Positions 10,782 through 20,734 are shown, numbered from the stretch's first letter. The stretch is DNA of 64,000 nucleotides from Halomonas sp. 'Soap Lake #6' (GCF_003031405.1 NZ_CP020469.1:4402001-4466000), one strand, 5' to 3'. Numbers and translations: made by a program. Notes: generated by a model from the sequence alone, not told the origin.

Positions 10782-11282
10782 ATGGCGAAGAACGAACAGC
10801 AAAGCGGTGATCTGCAAGAGAAGTTAGTGCAGGTTAACCGCGTCGCCAAGGTGGTCAAAGGTGGTCGTATTTTCGGCTTCACCGCGCTGACCGTCGTTGG
10901 TGATGGTAAAGGTCGTGTCGGTTTTGGTCGTGGCAAGGCGCGTGAAGTGCCGGTTGCGATTCAAAAAGCGATGGACCAAGCTCGTCGCAACATGGTCAAG
11001 GTGAACCTTGCTGGCCATACGCTGCAGTATCCTGTGAAAGCCCGTCATGGTGCTTCTAAGGTCTACATGCAGCCGGCTTCCGAGGGTACCGGAATCATCG
11101 CTGGTGGTGCTATGCGCTCTGTACTAGAGCTTGCTGGTGTCCACGATGTACTGGCCAAGTGCTACGGTTCCACCAACCCGGTTAACGTGGTTCGAGCGAC
11201 TGTTAAAGGTCTCTCTGCCATGCAAGCACCGGAAGACATCGCCGCTAAACGCGGTCTGTCTGTCGAAGCGATCACGGGGTAA
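10782..11282 (+). CDS. rpsE: 30S ribosomal protein S5
   Basis: S5 contributes to decoding fidelity and the mRNA entry channel. The 166-residue protein contains the double-stranded RNA binding-like [35 protein letters not shown]. It also has [33 protein letters not shown]. Spectinomycin-resistance positions lie in the first of these segments, which looks wild type. Confidence 0.98.
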   Translation: MAKNEQQSGDLQEKLVQVNRVAKVVKGGRIFGFTALTVVGDGKGRVGFGRGKAREVPVAIQKAMDQARRNMVKVNLAGHTLQYPVKARHGASKVYMQPASEGTGIIAGGAMRSVLELAGVHDVLAKCYGSTNPVNVVRATVKGLSAMQAPEDIAAKRGLSVEAITG

Positions 11283-11288
11283 GGCACC

Positions 11289-11471
11289 ATGGCAGCAACG
11301 ATCAAGGTTACCCAGATCCGCAGCACCATCGGCGTTTTGCCCAAGCACAAGGCTACTATGAAAGGCCTGGGTCTGCGTCGCATCGGTCATACGGTTGAAC
11401 TGGAAGACACCCCTGCCGTACGCGGCATGATCCACAAGGTAAATTACCTTGTGCGCGTTGAGGGAGAGTAA
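11289..11471 (+). CDS. rpmD: 50S ribosomal protein L30
   Basis: L30 is a short 23S-binding protein. The 60-residue product ([36 protein letters not shown]) matches the bacterial family. It lies 6 nt after rpsE and 3 nt before rplO. Confidence 0.97.
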   Translation: MAATIKVTQIRSTIGVLPKHKATMKGLGLRRIGHTVELEDTPAVRGMIHKVNYLVRVEGE

Positions 11472-11474
11472 TCC

Positions 11475-11909
11475 ATGAAACTTAATACCCTGAGCCCGGC
11501 AGCGGGCTCCAAACACGCTGCAAAGCGCGTTGGTCGTGGTATCGGTTCCGGTCTTGGTAAGACCGGTGGCCGTGGTCACAAAGGTCAGAAATCACGCAGT
11601 GGCGGCAGCGTCAAGCCTGGTTTCGAAGGCGGTCAGATGCCGCTGCAGCGCCGTTTGCCGAAGTTCGGCTTTACGTCCGCTAAATCGCTGGTATCTGAAG
11701 AAGTACGTCTGGCCGAGCTTGCTAAAGTTGCCGGTGACGAAGTCACTCTGCAAACCTTGAAGCAAGCCAACGTGCTGAAGGATGCAACGCTTCACGCGAA
11801 GATCATCCTTTCTGGCGAACTGAACAAGGCGGTTACCGTTCGTGGAATCAAGGTCACCAAAGGTGCCCGTGAAGCGATCGAAGCCGCCGGCGGCAAGGTA
11901 GAGGACTAA
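11475..11909 (+). CDS. rplO: 50S ribosomal protein L15
   Basis: L15 is a late-assembly protein with an extended glycine-rich N-terminus. The 144-residue product starts [43 protein letters not shown]. The stop codon directly abuts the secY ATG (TAAATG at 11907-11912). Confidence 0.98.
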   Translation: MKLNTLSPAAGSKHAAKRVGRGIGSGLGKTGGRGHKGQKSRSGGSVKPGFEGGQMPLQRRLPKFGFTSAKSLVSEEVRLAELAKVAGDEVTLQTLKQANVLKDATLHAKIILSGELNKAVTVRGIKVTKGAREAIEAAGGKVED

Positions 11910-13241
11910 ATGGCCAAGTCAGGAAATATGCCGGCGATGGGCAGCGGTCTGAGTGAACTGTGGGCGCGTTTGCGCTTCGTGCTCCTCGCCATCGTGGTGT
12001 ACCGTATTGGTGCCCACATTCCCGTTCCCGGTATCAATCCTGACCAGCTTGCTGCCTTGTTTAGGGAGCAACAGGGCACCATCCTGGGCATGTTTAACAT
12101 GTTCTCGGGTGGCGCCCTGGAGCGTATGAGTGTCCTCGCCCTGGGTATTATGCCCTATATTTCGGCGTCGATTATCATGCAGCTCATGACTGCGGTCTCC
12201 CCTCATCTTGAACAGCTCAAGAAAGAGGGCGAGGCCGGCCGCCGCAAGATCAGCCAGTACACCCGCTACGGCACGGTGTTACTGGCGTTTGTCCAGGCTA
12301 CCGGCATGTCCGTCGGTCTGGCTAGCCAAGGCATCGCGTACAGCGCTGACTTCAGCTTCTATTTCACCGCTATCATCACCTTTGTGTCTGGTGCGGTGTT
12401 TATGATGTGGCTAGGTGAGCAGATCACTGAGAAGGGCATTGGCAATGGTATTTCGTTGCTAATCTTCGCAGGGATCGTCGCTGGGCTGCCCAGTGCCGTG
12501 GGGCAAGCGTTTGAGCTTGCTCGTAACGAAGGGGCCTGGAATGTTCTTCCGCTGTTAGCGCTGTCAGTGTTAGGTGTTGCGACTGTCGCCTTTGTAGTCT
12601 TCATTGAGCGTGGCCAACGCCGCCTCAAGGTGAACTATCCTCGGCGCCAAGTGGGCAATAAGATGTATGCAGGGCAAAGTAGCTACCTGCCTTTGAAGGT
12701 TAATATGGCCGGCGTTATTCCGGCGATCTTTGCCTCCAGTATTCTCCTCTTTCCGGCCTCTATTGGTCAGTGGGTGGGTGCCGGTGAAGGTATGGAGTGG
12801 TTGCAGCGTGCATCTCAGGCATTAGGCCCAGGTCAACCGCTTTACATCTTGCTTTTTGGCGCGGCGGTGGTATTCTTCTGCTTCTTTTACACAGCGCTGG
12901 TCTTCAACCCCAAGGATGTGGCTGACAATCTTAAAAAGTCAGGCGCTTTCCTGCCGGGCATTCGCCCCGGCGAGCAGACCGCTCGCTATATCGACAAGGT
13001 TATGACTCGTCTGACCCTGTTCGGTGCCTTGTATATCACTGCGGTTTCCCTGATGCCCCAGTTCCTGATCGTTGCATGGAACGTTCCGTTCTTCTTTGGC
13101 GGTACGTCGCTTCTGATCGTGGTAGTGGTCATCATGGACTTCATGGCTCAGGTGCAATCGCATCTCATGTCGCATCAGTATGACTCAGTGATGAAGAAGT
13201 CCAACCTGAAAGGCTACGGTAGCGGCGGCATCATGCGCTAA
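11910..13241 (+). CDS. secY: Protein translocase channel SecY
   Basis: SecY is the channel of the Sec translocon in the inner membrane. The 443-residue protein has ten predicted membrane segments. The N-terminal block is [27 protein letters not shown], followed by the plug region [30 protein letters not shown]. The cytosolic loop [40 protein letters not shown] precedes the C-terminal [31 protein letters not shown]. It is the last large spc gene and is followed by rpmJ after 51 nt. Confidence 0.99.
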   Translation: MAKSGNMPAMGSGLSELWARLRFVLLAIVVYRIGAHIPVPGINPDQLAALFREQQGTILGMFNMFSGGALERMSVLALGIMPYISASIIMQLMTAVSPHLEQLKKEGEAGRRKISQYTRYGTVLLAFVQATGMSVGLASQGIAYSADFSFYFTAIITFVSGAVFMMWLGEQITEKGIGNGISLLIFAGIVAGLPSAVGQAFELARNEGAWNVLPLLALSVLGVATVAFVVFIERGQRRLKVNYPRRQVGNKMYAGQSSYLPLKVNMAGVIPAIFASSILLFPASIGQWVGAGEGMEWLQRASQALGPGQPLYILLFGAAVVFFCFFYTALVFNPKDVADNLKKSGAFLPGIRPGEQTARYIDKVMTRLTLFGALYITAVSLMPQFLIVAWNVPFFFGGTSLLIVVVVIMDFMAQVQSHLMSHQYDSVMKKSNLKGYGSGGIMR

Positions 13242-13292
13242 GGCGCTGCCCAATTTATTGGCGCGCCGCGAGCCGTTTTTGGAGAAAGAACG

Positions 13293-13406
13293 ATGAAAGT
13301 TCGAGCTTCCGTAAAGAAGATGTGCCGTAACTGCAAGATCATTCGTCGCAATGGCGCTGTCCGCGTCATCTGCAGCGAGCCACGGCACAAACAGCGCCAG
13401 GGTTAA
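13293..13406 (+). CDS. rpmJ: 50S ribosomal protein L36
   Basis: L36 is the smallest large-subunit protein. This 37-residue ORF ([20 protein letters not shown], then [17 protein letters not shown]) carries the zinc ligands C11, C14, C27 and H32, so it is the zinc-binding form. TGGAGAAAG lies upstream of ATG 13293. Its place between secY and rpsM is the standard spc/alpha junction. Confidence 0.97.
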   Translation: MKVRASVKKMCRNCKIIRRNGAVRVICSEPRHKQRQG

Positions 13407-13435
13407 TTCCTCTGGGTTGTTTTTAGCGGGTGCCG

Positions 13436-13472
13436 GCATACCCCTTGCCTTAGGGCTTATAAAGGGGTATGC
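13436..13472 (+). promoter_or_regulatory. Strong hairpin between rpmJ and rpsM
   Basis: GCATACCCCTT (13436-13446) is perfectly complementary to AAGGGGTATGC (13462-13472), an 11-bp stem with a 15-nt loop that can itself fold (GCC-TTAG-GGC). There is no clean T-run after it. In E. coli the leader before rpsM folds into the S4-binding pseudoknot that controls the alpha operon, so this may be the equivalent site or an attenuator. The sequence itself is not recognisably the E. coli one. Confidence 0.55.
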
Positions 13473-13530
13473 TGTTGCGCCTTTTGTAGATGAATAAACG
13501 AGCAAGCCGCTCAAATTTCGGAGTAAGCTG

Positions 13531-13887
13531 ATGGCCCGTATTGCAGGCGTCAATATCCCGGACAACAAGCATGCGGCGATCTCGCTGACCTATATCTTCG
13601 GGATTGGCCGTACTCGCGCTCAGCACCTATGTGCTGCTGCCGGTATCGCGCCGACTACCAAGATCCAGGATCTGTCTAGCGAAGAGCTGGATACCCTGCG
13701 TTCTGAAGTTGGTAAGTACACCGTAGAAGGCGACCTTCGTCGTGATGTCACGCTTAACATTAAGCGTCTCATGGACTTAGGCTGCTACCGTGGTCTGCGT
13801 CATCGTCGTAGTCTTCCGCTGCGTGGTCAGCGGACTAAGACTAACGCGCGTACCCGTAAGGGCCCGCGTAAGCCGATCCGCAAATAA
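13531..13887 (+). CDS. rpsM: 30S ribosomal protein S13
   Basis: S13 is a head protein that contacts P-site tRNA. The 118-residue product starts [30 protein letters not shown] and ends in the basic tail [25 protein letters not shown] precedes the ATG. It opens the alpha operon, 125 nt after rpmJ. Confidence 0.98.
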   Translation: MARIAGVNIPDNKHAAISLTYIFGIGRTRAQHLCAAAGIAPTTKIQDLSSEELDTLRSEVGKYTVEGDLRRDVTLNIKRLMDLGCYRGLRHRRSLPLRGQRTKTNARTRKGPRKPIRK

Positions 13888-13926
13888 CACGCACGTTCTG
13901 GCGTAAAGACAGGAATAGACATCAAC

Positions 13927-14313
13927 ATGGCTAACCCGCGTAGTAACCGTAAAAAGGTTAAAAAGCAGGTAGTGGACGCCGTAGCGCACATCCATGCCTC
14001 TTTTAACAACACGATCGTGACGATCACAGACCGCCAGGGCAACGCTCTTTCTTGGGCGACAGCCGGTGGTTCGGGTTTTCGTGGTTCTCGCAAGAGCACC
14101 CCGTTCGCTGCTCAAGTGGCAAGTGAGCGTGCAGCAACTGCTGCAGCCGAGTATGGTGTGAAAAACGTAGACGTGCTGGTCAAGGGCCCCGGTCCCGGCC
14201 GTGAATCCGCCGTGCGTGCACTGAACGCCGCCGGCTTCCGCGTGCAAAGCATCACAGACGCGACGCCCATTCCCCATAATGGCTGCCGTCCGCCTAAGAA
14301 ACGCCGCGTTTAA
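13927..14313 (+). CDS. rpsK: 30S ribosomal protein S11
   Basis: S11 lies on the platform near the mRNA exit. The 128-residue protein has [45 protein letters not shown] and ends [18 protein letters not shown], as in other bacteria. rpsD follows after 12 nt. Confidence 0.98.
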   Translation: MANPRSNRKKVKKQVVDAVAHIHASFNNTIVTITDRQGNALSWATAGGSGFRGSRKSTPFAAQVASERAATAAAEYGVKNVDVLVKGPGPGRESAVRALNAAGFRVQSITDATPIPHNGCRPPKKRRV

Positions 14314-14325
14314 GGAGACAGATTC

Positions 14326-14946
14326 ATGGCTCGTTATATTGGACCGAAGTGCAAACTGTCTCGTCGTGAAGGCACAGACCTCTTTTTGAAGAGCGGTGTG
14401 ACTCCCTTCGAGAAAAAGTGTAAATCCGAGCAAATCCCGGGTGTACACGGCCAGCGTCGTCAGCGTCTTTCCGACTACGGCTTGCAGCTTCGCGAGAAGC
14501 AGAAAGTACGTCGTATGTATGGCGTACTCGAAAAGCAGTTCCGCAACTACTACAAAGAAGCCGCTCGCCTGAAAGGTGCGACTGGTGAAGTATTGTTGCA
14601 GTTGCTCGAATCCCGACTGGATAACGTCGTCTACCGCATGGGCTTCGGCTCGACTCGCTCTGAAGCGCGTCAGCTGGTCAGCCACAAGGCGATTTCCGTG
14701 AACGGCCGCACCGTTAACGTAGCTTCCTACCAAGTGAAGCCGGGTGACGTTGTATCCATTCGCGAGAAGGCGAAAAACCAAGCCCGTATTCAAAACGCGT
14801 TGACCATTGCGGCCAACCGTGGCGACATCGCTTGGATCGAAATCGACGCCAAGAAGATGGAAGGCACTTTCAAGGCTCTGCCTGAACGCGGTGACCTGAC
14901 TGCCGACATCAACGAAAACCTGATCGTCGAGCTGTACTCCAAGTAA
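14326..14946 (+). CDS. rpsD: 30S ribosomal protein S4
   Basis: S4 nucleates 30S assembly and is the autogenous repressor of the alpha operon in E. coli. The 206-residue product starts [20 protein letters not shown] and has an S4 RNA-binding domain ([37 protein letters not shown]) near residues 97-133. The N-terminal region lacks the four-cysteine zinc cluster found in some S4 proteins. Confidence 0.98.
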   Translation: MARYIGPKCKLSRREGTDLFLKSGVTPFEKKCKSEQIPGVHGQRRQRLSDYGLQLREKQKVRRMYGVLEKQFRNYYKEAARLKGATGEVLLQLLESRLDNVVYRMGFGSTRSEARQLVSHKAISVNGRTVNVASYQVKPGDVVSIREKAKNQARIQNALTIAANRGDIAWIEIDAKKMEGTFKALPERGDLTADINENLIVELYSK

Positions 14947-14978
14947 GCAGTTTGATTTATTTTTCTGCTTCTTGAGGC

Positions 14979-15008
14979 CTGGGCGGGATAGCAAAGCTAA
15001 CCGCCCAG
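14979..15008 (+). promoter_or_regulatory. Hairpin in rpsD-rpoA spacer
   Basis: CTGGGCGG (14979-14986) pairs with CCGCCCAG (15001-15008), and inside it TAGC-AAA-GCTA adds a second stem. The 128-nt rpsD-rpoA spacer is otherwise unremarkable. No T-run follows, so it is more likely a processing or attenuation element that sets RNA polymerase alpha levels apart from the ribosomal proteins. Confidence 0.5.
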
Positions 15009-15074
15009 ATGCTCTTGAGTATTGTGCTTTAGAGTACTCAGTATCCGTTTGGCAGCCTGAAGAAAGGTGTTCAT

Positions 15075-16070
15075 ATGCAGCGTTCAGTGACAGAGTTTCT
15101 TCGCCCTCGCGACATCAAGGTCGAAGAAATCAGCGCACATCATGCCAAAATCGTTCTCGAACCGTTCGAGCGCGGCTTTGGTCACACCCTGGGGAATGCA
15201 CTCCGTCGCATTCTGCTTTCGTCCATGCCCGGCGCTGCCGTGGTAGAGGCTGAAATTGCCGGTGTAGAGCACGAATATAGTGCGCTCGAAGGGGTGCAGG
15301 AAGATGTCATCGAAATCCTCCTGAACTTGAAAGATGTTGCGATCAAGATGCACAGCCGCGATGAGGCGGTGCTCTCGCTGAACAAGCAGGGCCCAGCCGT
15401 CGTCACCGCTGGCGACATTGCGCTTGATCATAGCGTCGAAATCGTCAACCCGGACCACATCATTGCGCATGTCAATGAAGGTGCCGAGCTGAAAATTCAG
15501 CTTAAGGTCGCGCTGGGTCGTGGTTACGAACCGGCTGACGCTCGTGGCTCTGATGAAGAGACACGTGCAATTGGCCGCCTGCAGCTGGATGCTACCTTCA
15601 GCCCTGTCCGCCGCGTTTCCTACTCGGTTGAGGCCGCTCGTGTTGAGCAGCGCACCGATCTCGATAAATTGATTATCGACCTGGAAACCGACGGTACTCT
15701 GGATCCGGAAGAGGCTATCCGTCGCAGTGCGACCATTCTGCAAGAGCAGCTGGCCGCCTTCGTCGACCTGGAAGCTGACAAAGAGCAGGAAGTCGAAGAG
15801 GAAGAGGATCATGTTGATCCTATCCTATTGCGCCCCGTAGACGATCTTGAGTTGACCGTTCGTAGCGCTAACTGCCTAAAAGCCGAGAATATTTATTACA
15901 TCGGTGATCTGATTCAGCGCACTGAAGTTGAGCTGTTGAAGACCCCGAACCTCGGTAAAAAGTCTTTGAATGAAATCAAAGATGTATTGGCGGCGCGCGG
16001 CCTGTCCCTCGGTATGCGGCTGGAAAATTGGCCACCCGCTAGCCTGAAGGACGACAAAGCCTCCGCGTAA
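15075..16070 (+). CDS. rpoA: RNA polymerase alpha subunit
   Basis: The alpha subunit assembles RNA polymerase and its C-terminal domain contacts UP elements and activators. The 331-residue protein has the N-terminal domain motifs [32 protein letters not shown]. An acidic linker ([19 protein letters not shown]) follows. The C-terminal domain contains [64 protein letters not shown] lies upstream of ATG 15075. Confidence 0.99.
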   Translation: MQRSVTEFLRPRDIKVEEISAHHAKIVLEPFERGFGHTLGNALRRILLSSMPGAAVVEAEIAGVEHEYSALEGVQEDVIEILLNLKDVAIKMHSRDEAVLSLNKQGPAVVTAGDIALDHSVEIVNPDHIIAHVNEGAELKIQLKVALGRGYEPADARGSDEETRAIGRLQLDATFSPVRRVSYSVEAARVEQRTDLDKLIIDLETDGTLDPEEAIRRSATILQEQLAAFVDLEADKEQEVEEEEDHVDPILLRPVDDLELTVRSANCLKAENIYYIGDLIQRTEVELLKTPNLGKKSLNEIKDVLAARGLSLGMRLENWPPASLKDDKASA

Positions 16071-16109
16071 GCGTCGACTTGAGTCCCAGTTTGGTAAGGA
16101 ATTACAACC

Positions 16110-16496
16110 ATGCGTCATCGTAAGAGTGGTCGTCATCTGAATCGTACCAGCTCGCATCGTCAGGCCATGTTTAAGAACATGTCTGTCTCGCTGGTCGAAC
16201 ATGAAGTCATTAAGACAACCCTGCCTAAGGCCAAGGAACTGCGTCGCGTTATCGAGCCGCTGATCACCTTAGCCAAGCAGGATAGCGTTGCAAACCGCCG
16301 TCTGGCATTTGCTCGTACGCGCTCTAAAGAAGCCGTCGGCAAACTGTTTAACGAGTTGGGTCCGCGTTACGCCGAGCGTCCGGGTGGTTACATCCGTATT
16401 CTCAAGTGCGGTTTCCGCACCGGCGACAACGCACCTATGGCGTACGTTGAGCTAGTTGACCGCCCGGTTGCTGAAGAAGAAGCTGTTGCAGAGTAA
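16110..16496 (+). CDS. rplQ: 50S ribosomal protein L17
   Basis: L17 lies near the tunnel exit. The 128-residue product ([24 protein letters not shown]) has the family pattern and an acidic end (VAEEEAVAE). It closes the alpha operon 39 nt after rpoA and is followed by a terminator. Confidence 0.98.
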   Translation: MRHRKSGRHLNRTSSHRQAMFKNMSVSLVEHEVIKTTLPKAKELRRVIEPLITLAKQDSVANRRLAFARTRSKEAVGKLFNELGPRYAERPGGYIRILKCGFRTGDNAPMAYVELVDRPVAEEEAVAE

Positions 16497-16529
16497 TATC
16501 CTGCACTCTTTTTCAAGCAAAATGAAAAG

Positions 16530-16555
16530 CCGACCCTGCGGGGTCGGTTTTTTTT
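16530..16555 (+). terminator. Terminator of the ribosomal protein cluster
   Basis: CCGACCC (16530-16536) pairs with GGGTCGG (16541-16547) around a TGCG loop, followed by eight T. It lies 33 nt after the rplQ stop. Confidence 0.95.
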
Positions 16556-16696
16556 ATGTCTATCTGTTTGTGCTTAACCTATATACTCTTTAGTGGGCAG
16601 TACTTTGCTGGGCTACCGTGCTAGTCTGGTACGGCTATTTCTGGCGAACTGGCTATCATTGAGTATTTAACATACGTTGATTGAGCGGGGGCATGT

Positions 16697-18118
16697 ATGG
16701 CCACAACGGGAATGTATGCAAGAGCAGTAGCGCGTTGGTGGCTGCAGCTTACGCTTTATTTATTAGTGCTGGGAACTATCAGCCAGGCCCAGGCCAATCC
16801 GCGCTATGCTGGCATTGTCGTTGATCTGGAAAACGGTGAAGTGCTATACGCAGAAAATGCTGATGAGCCTCGTTATCCGGCATCGCTTACTAAGATGATG
16901 ACACTGTATCTTACCTTTGAAGCGCTTGAGAAAGGCGAGCTAAGTATAAATCAGGCGTTACCTGTTTCAGCACAGGCCGCAGCTATGCCTGCGACCAAGC
17001 TATGGCTATCTGCTGGCAGTTCCATCCCCGTTGATACGGCGATTCGGGCGTTAGCAGTGCGTTCAGCCAATGATGTGGCAGTGGTGGTGGCTGAAGCGTT
17101 AGGGGGTAGTGAGCAGCGTTTTGCCCACTTAATGACCGCTAAAGCACGTGAACTGGGCATGAACTCTACTACTTTTCGTAATGCCTCTGGTTTACCAGAT
17201 GATCAGCAGATAACCACAGCGCGGGATATGCTGAGGTTATCAGTGCGGGTCATGCAGGACTTCCCCCAGTATTACCACTACTTCGGCCTTCAAGAGTTTA
17301 CCTATCGGGGAACTCGCCATACCAGCCATAATCGTTTGGTACGCAACTACCCCGGTGCCGATGGCCTAAAAACAGGTTTTATCCGTGCCTCGGGTTTCAA
17401 TGTGGCAACCACCGCCGTTCATGGTAATCGGCGTTTGGTAAGTATTGTGATGGGTGGCTTTACTGGCGCATCGCGTGATACCCATATGGCGAACCTGCTA
17501 GATCGTGGCTTTGCTCGTGCAGCACTGCGCGACCAGCGGACGTGGCTGGCAAGCACTAATTTTTCGCGTGAATTTATGGGTTTCTCGGGCTCTGCCCAGC
17601 CGATGCCTACTCAACCGCAACAGCCTACACCTAGCCGTCCGATGATGGCCAGTGTGGACGCAACTGCTCGGACAACAGCTTCGCAGGCAACAGCTTCGCA
17701 GACACCAGTTATCTCTCAAGGTGGCTCCACGGCGGCGGCAGCCGTTGAACAGCAGCTTTTACGCGCCCAGGCTGCTCCCGTGCAGGAACAAGACCCTCTG
17801 CAGGAATTTGTTGAACGGGAACGAGTGGTCGCCTCTTCACCTTCTACCCCTTCAGCGCAATCGCAAGCGCCTGATGGTAATTGGGGGATTCAGGTGGGGG
17901 CTTTCAGTCAGGCAGCTCATGCCGAGCAATTAGCTCAACAAGCTGCCCAAAGGTTACCCAATAATATGGGTGGTCGCGTAGCGGTGGATACCTTGGAAGG
18001 TCAAACGACGGTATTCCGAGCCCGAGTAGTGGCCCTGGATGAAGGGAGAGCCAGGCAGGCTTGCCAAACACTGCAGGCTCAGGGGATGGACTGTATGGTG
18101 GTTAACGCAAGCTTGTAA
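16697..18118 (+). CDS. D-alanyl-D-alanine carboxypeptidase with C-terminal SPOR domain
   Basis: This is a peptidase S11 (low-molecular-weight PBP5-type) enzyme that trims the terminal D-Ala of peptidoglycan stem peptides in the periplasm. Residues 1-33 form a signal peptide ending SQAQA-NP. The active-site motifs are SLTK (SxxK, about residue 62), SAN (SxN, about 123) and KTG (about 225). A low-complexity Q/T/S/P linker runs from about residue 295 to 395. The last 80 residues (WGIQVGAFSQAAHAEQLAQQ) form a SPOR domain, which binds denuded glycan at the septum. The 473-residue length reflects that fusion; classical DacA has an amphipathic membrane anchor instead. It is monocistronic with its own terminator. 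Confidence 0.92.
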   Translation: MATTGMYARAVARWWLQLTLYLLVLGTISQAQANPRYAGIVVDLENGEVLYAENADEPRYPASLTKMMTLYLTFEALEKGELSINQALPVSAQAAAMPATKLWLSAGSSIPVDTAIRALAVRSANDVAVVVAEALGGSEQRFAHLMTAKARELGMNSTTFRNASGLPDDQQITTARDMLRLSVRVMQDFPQYYHYFGLQEFTYRGTRHTSHNRLVRNYPGADGLKTGFIRASGFNVATTAVHGNRRLVSIVMGGFTGASRDTHMANLLDRGFARAALRDQRTWLASTNFSREFMGFSGSAQPMPTQPQQPTPSRPMMASVDATARTTASQATASQTPVISQGGSTAAAAVEQQLLRAQAAPVQEQDPLQEFVERERVVASSPSTPSAQSQAPDGNWGIQVGAFSQAAHAEQLAQQAAQRLPNNMGGRVAVDTLEGQTTVFRARVVALDEGRARQACQTLQAQGMDCMVVNASL

Positions 18119-18138
18119 CTGCCACCAGATTTACTTAC

Positions 18139-18172
18139 CCCGCCAATGCCTCATCTCATTGGCGGGTTTTTT
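18139..18172 (+). terminator. Terminator after the D,D-carboxypeptidase gene
   Basis: CCCGCCAATG (18139-18148) pairs perfectly with CATTGGCGGG (18157-18166), followed by TTTTTT. It separates the carboxypeptidase gene from the EamA permease gene. Confidence 0.94.
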
Positions 18173-18215
18173 ATATCTAACGGCATTGCCACTTCGCGAG
18201 CAAAAGGGGGAAAGC

Positions 18216-19091
18216 ATGACAACATCGTTTAAAGGCATTCTCTGTATGTGCCTAGGTGTGCTGTTTCTAGCACTTGGCGATGCTGTTTCAAAGTGGCTTG
18301 GCGAAGTGCATTCGCCGCTGCAGATTATTTTCTTCCGTACGCTCGTGTCATTACCGCTCATTGCGCTGTTGGCTCATTTTGCGGGAGGGTTACGCAAGTT
18401 GCGTACCAAACGTCCCCGTGTGCACCTCTTAAGGGGGCTGATTTATACTGCCACGATGGTGTGTTTCGTCTGGGGGCTAACGCTACTGCCGCTAGCTGAA
18501 GCCACTGCCATTGCGTTTGTGGCGCCGCTGTTTGTGACGTTGCTGTCGGTGCCGCTGCTTGGTGAGCGGATCGCCTCACCTGTATTGATCGCCTCTCTGG
18601 CAGGTTTTGTGGGTGTGCTGATTGTTGTACGCCCTGGTGGCGACGCGTTCCAGCTAGGCACACTTACACTATTGGGGGCGGCCTTTTTCTATGCACTGAT
18701 GATGATTACGGCACGCCGCTACGGTGCCCGGGAGCACCTGTGGGCCATGGTGTTCTATATGACGTTAGTGCCATTTATCATCACTGCCATTAGCTTGCCC
18801 TGGGTATGGCAAACGCCGCAGCCTGGGCATTGGCTTGGATTTTTGGCTGCGGGTGTTTTAGGTATTGGGGCAACGGCTTTTATTACACTGGCATTCCGCT
18901 TTGCACCTGCGGCGATAGCCGCGCCGTTTGATTATACGGCGATGTTGTGGGCAGTACTGCTAGGCTGGTGGTTCTGGGGAGAATTGCCTGATGTATGGGT
19001 ATGGGTGGGTAGCGCGCTGATTATGGGCAGTGGTTTAGCGATTGCCTACCATGATCGCCGCACGACGCTGAAAACTCGTCCGAGTGCTTAA
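18216..19091 (+). CDS. EamA/DMT-family permease
   Basis: This is a drug/metabolite transporter superfamily protein of the inner membrane. The 291-residue product has ten hydrophobic segments arranged as two five-helix EamA repeats (first at about residues 5-140, second at about 150-280). The first repeat holds FRTLVSLPLIALL and the second ends GSALIMGSGLAIAY. The start is ATG 18216 (MTTSFKGILCMCLG) after AAAGGGGGAAAG; a longer frame reaching back to 18039 overlaps the upstream gene and terminator and is rejected. The substrate cannot be predicted. Confidence 0.88.
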   Translation: MTTSFKGILCMCLGVLFLALGDAVSKWLGEVHSPLQIIFFRTLVSLPLIALLAHFAGGLRKLRTKRPRVHLLRGLIYTATMVCFVWGLTLLPLAEATAIAFVAPLFVTLLSVPLLGERIASPVLIASLAGFVGVLIVVRPGGDAFQLGTLTLLGAAFFYALMMITARRYGAREHLWAMVFYMTLVPFIITAISLPWVWQTPQPGHWLGFLAAGVLGIGATAFITLAFRFAPAAIAAPFDYTAMLWAVLLGWWFWGELPDVWVWVGSALIMGSGLAIAYHDRRTTLKTRPSA

Positions 19092-19120
19092 AGCGCTCTT
19101 TTCACCACCTGGTTTTTGTC

Positions 19121-19190
19121 ACTAAAAGGTCTCTTAATAACTAAAAGGTCTCTTAATCACTAAAAGGTCTCTTGATAACTAAAAGGTCTT
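19121..19190 (+). repeat. 19-nt tandem repeat, about 3.6 copies
   Basis: The unit ACTAAAAGGTCTCTTAATA begins at 19121, 19140, 19159 and 19178, with the last copy truncated after ACTAAAAGGTCTT. It lies in the 272-nt interval between the EamA permease gene and trhP. No gene or terminator was found in that interval; a TATAAT at 19302 has no good -35 partner. Confidence 0.9.
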
Positions 19191-19363
19191 TGGCACCCAA
19201 AGGTATTTGTTGTCACTGTGCCATCAACGGCCTGTTAGCGTTACTTTTTGATCTGGGTCAGCAAAGTAGGCTGTTGAGCAAGACAGGGTGTTGGAGCTGG
19301 CTATAATCCAGCCCTTTCATCATAGCACCCTGCGTGCCATCGTCCTGATAACGGTGACTCTTT

Positions 19364-20734
19364 ATGCAAGCTCCTGAACTGCTTTCTCCTGCCGGTACCT
19401 TTAATAATATGCGTTATGCCTTTGCCTACGGTGCGGATGCGGTGTATGCAGGGCAGCCGCGCTATTCACTGCGTGTGCGCAATAACGATTTCAAGGTCGA
19501 CAATTTGCACCGTGGTATCGAATATGCTCATGCACGTGGCAAACAGTTTTATGTAGCTTCAAATATTGCACCGCATAACAGCAAGCTGAAAACCTACCTG
19601 CGTGATATGGAACCGGTGATTGATGCCGGACCTGATGCGCTGATCATGTCAGACCCCGGCTTGATCATGATGGTGCGTGATCGCTGGCCAGACCAAGAAA
19701 TTCATCTTTCGGTGCAATCTAATGTCGTTAATTGGGCAGCCGCTAAATTTTGGCAGCGCCAGGGCATTAGCCGAATTATTTTATCCCGTGAGCTCTCTCT
19801 GGAAGAGATTGGCGAAATACGTGCTGAGTGCCCGGACCTAGAGATTGAAACCTTTGTTCATGGAGCGCTATGTATTGCTTACTCAGGACGCTGCCTGCTA
19901 TCGGGGTACTTCAATCATCGTGACCCTAATCAGGGTACCTGCACCAACGCATGCCGCTGGAAGTATAATACTGTAGCGGCAACGCATGATGAGACCGGTG
20001 ACCTGATACCGGCACAGCAGGGGGTGGCGGTAGCCGCTAATGATCAGGATGAGCTTTCGGCACTGATTGAGGACGTCACCCGCCCTGGTAAGTTAATGCC
20101 CGTCTATGAAGATGAGCACGGCACCTACATTATGAACTCAAAAGATCTGCGTGCTGTTCAGCACGTGGCGCGGCTGGCGGAGATGGGGGTCTCATCGCTA
20201 AAGATCGAAGGGCGCACTAAGTCTTATTACTACGTGGCGCGAACGGCCCAGGTGTATCGCCAAGCTATTGATGATGCCGTTGCCGGACGGCCCTTTAATA
20301 TGCGCCTTATGGATGAGCTTGAGAATCTAGCAAACCGGGGATATACCGAAGGCTTTTACCGGCGTCATGTACACGATGAGTTTCAGAGCTATGAACAAGG
20401 CAGCTCAATTGGTGTTCATCAGCAGTTTGTTGGCGATGTACTGGCTTACGATGCCAGCCGTGAGCTGCTTGAGATCGAAGTGAAAAACCGCTTTGAGGTA
20501 GGCGATAGCATGGAGTTAATGCTACCTGATGGAAATCGCCGCTTCGTGCTCAAACACATTGAGAACCTGCGCGGCGAAAGCCAGTGCGCCGCGCCTGGTT
20601 CTGGGCATCGGGTGCGTATCCCGATGCCAGCTGACAGCCTGCAACCCGAGCAGCTTGAGTTTGCACTGTTAATGCGTGATCTGGCCTCCCCCAGGGCAGC
20701 ACAGCCTGAATCCCTAGGGGTATCGATCAGCTAA
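19364..20734 (+). CDS. trhP: Peptidase U32 family tRNA hydroxylation protein TrhP (YegQ)
   Basis: TrhP acts with prephenate in forming 5-hydroxyuridine at position 34 of several tRNAs. The 456-residue protein starts MQAPELLSPAGTFNNMRYAFAYGADAVYAG. It has the U32 signature ETFVHGALCIAYSGRCLLSGYFNHRDPNQGTC, with several cysteines expected to bind an iron-sulfur cluster or metal, and C-terminal KNRFEVGDSMELMLPDG. Length equals E. coli YegQ. The stop overlaps the convergent dioxygenase gene by 8 nt. Confidence 0.92.
   Translation: MQAPELLSPAGTFNNMRYAFAYGADAVYAGQPRYSLRVRNNDFKVDNLHRGIEYAHARGKQFYVASNIAPHNSKLKTYLRDMEPVIDAGPDALIMSDPGLIMMVRDRWPDQEIHLSVQSNVVNWAAAKFWQRQGISRIILSRELSLEEIGEIRAECPDLEIETFVHGALCIAYSGRCLLSGYFNHRDPNQGTCTNACRWKYNTVAATHDETGDLIPAQQGVAVAANDQDELSALIEDVTRPGKLMPVYEDEHGTYIMNSKDLRAVQHVARLAEMGVSSLKIEGRTKSYYYVARTAQVYRQAIDDAVAGRPFNMRLMDELENLANRGYTEGFYRRHVHDEFQSYEQGSSIGVHQQFVGDVLAYDASRELLEIEVKNRFEVGDSMELMLPDGNRRFVLKHIENLRGESQCAAPGSGHRVRIPMPADSLQPEQLEFALLMRDLASPRAAQPESLGVSIS

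Noticed and set aside
13777..14994. 405-codon ORF antisense to rpsM-rpsK-rpsD
   Set aside because: A shadow of highly biased ribosomal genes, crossing several gene boundaries, with no known motif.
18039..18215. Longer N-terminus for the EamA permease
   Set aside because: The extension overlaps the carboxypeptidase gene and the terminator, whereas ATG 18216 gives a normal first membrane helix with a ribosome binding site.
19302..19307. TATAAT before trhP as a promoter
   Set aside because: No -35 hexamer lies at 16-18 nt; the nearest TTGAGC is 22 nt away. A single -10 box is not enough.
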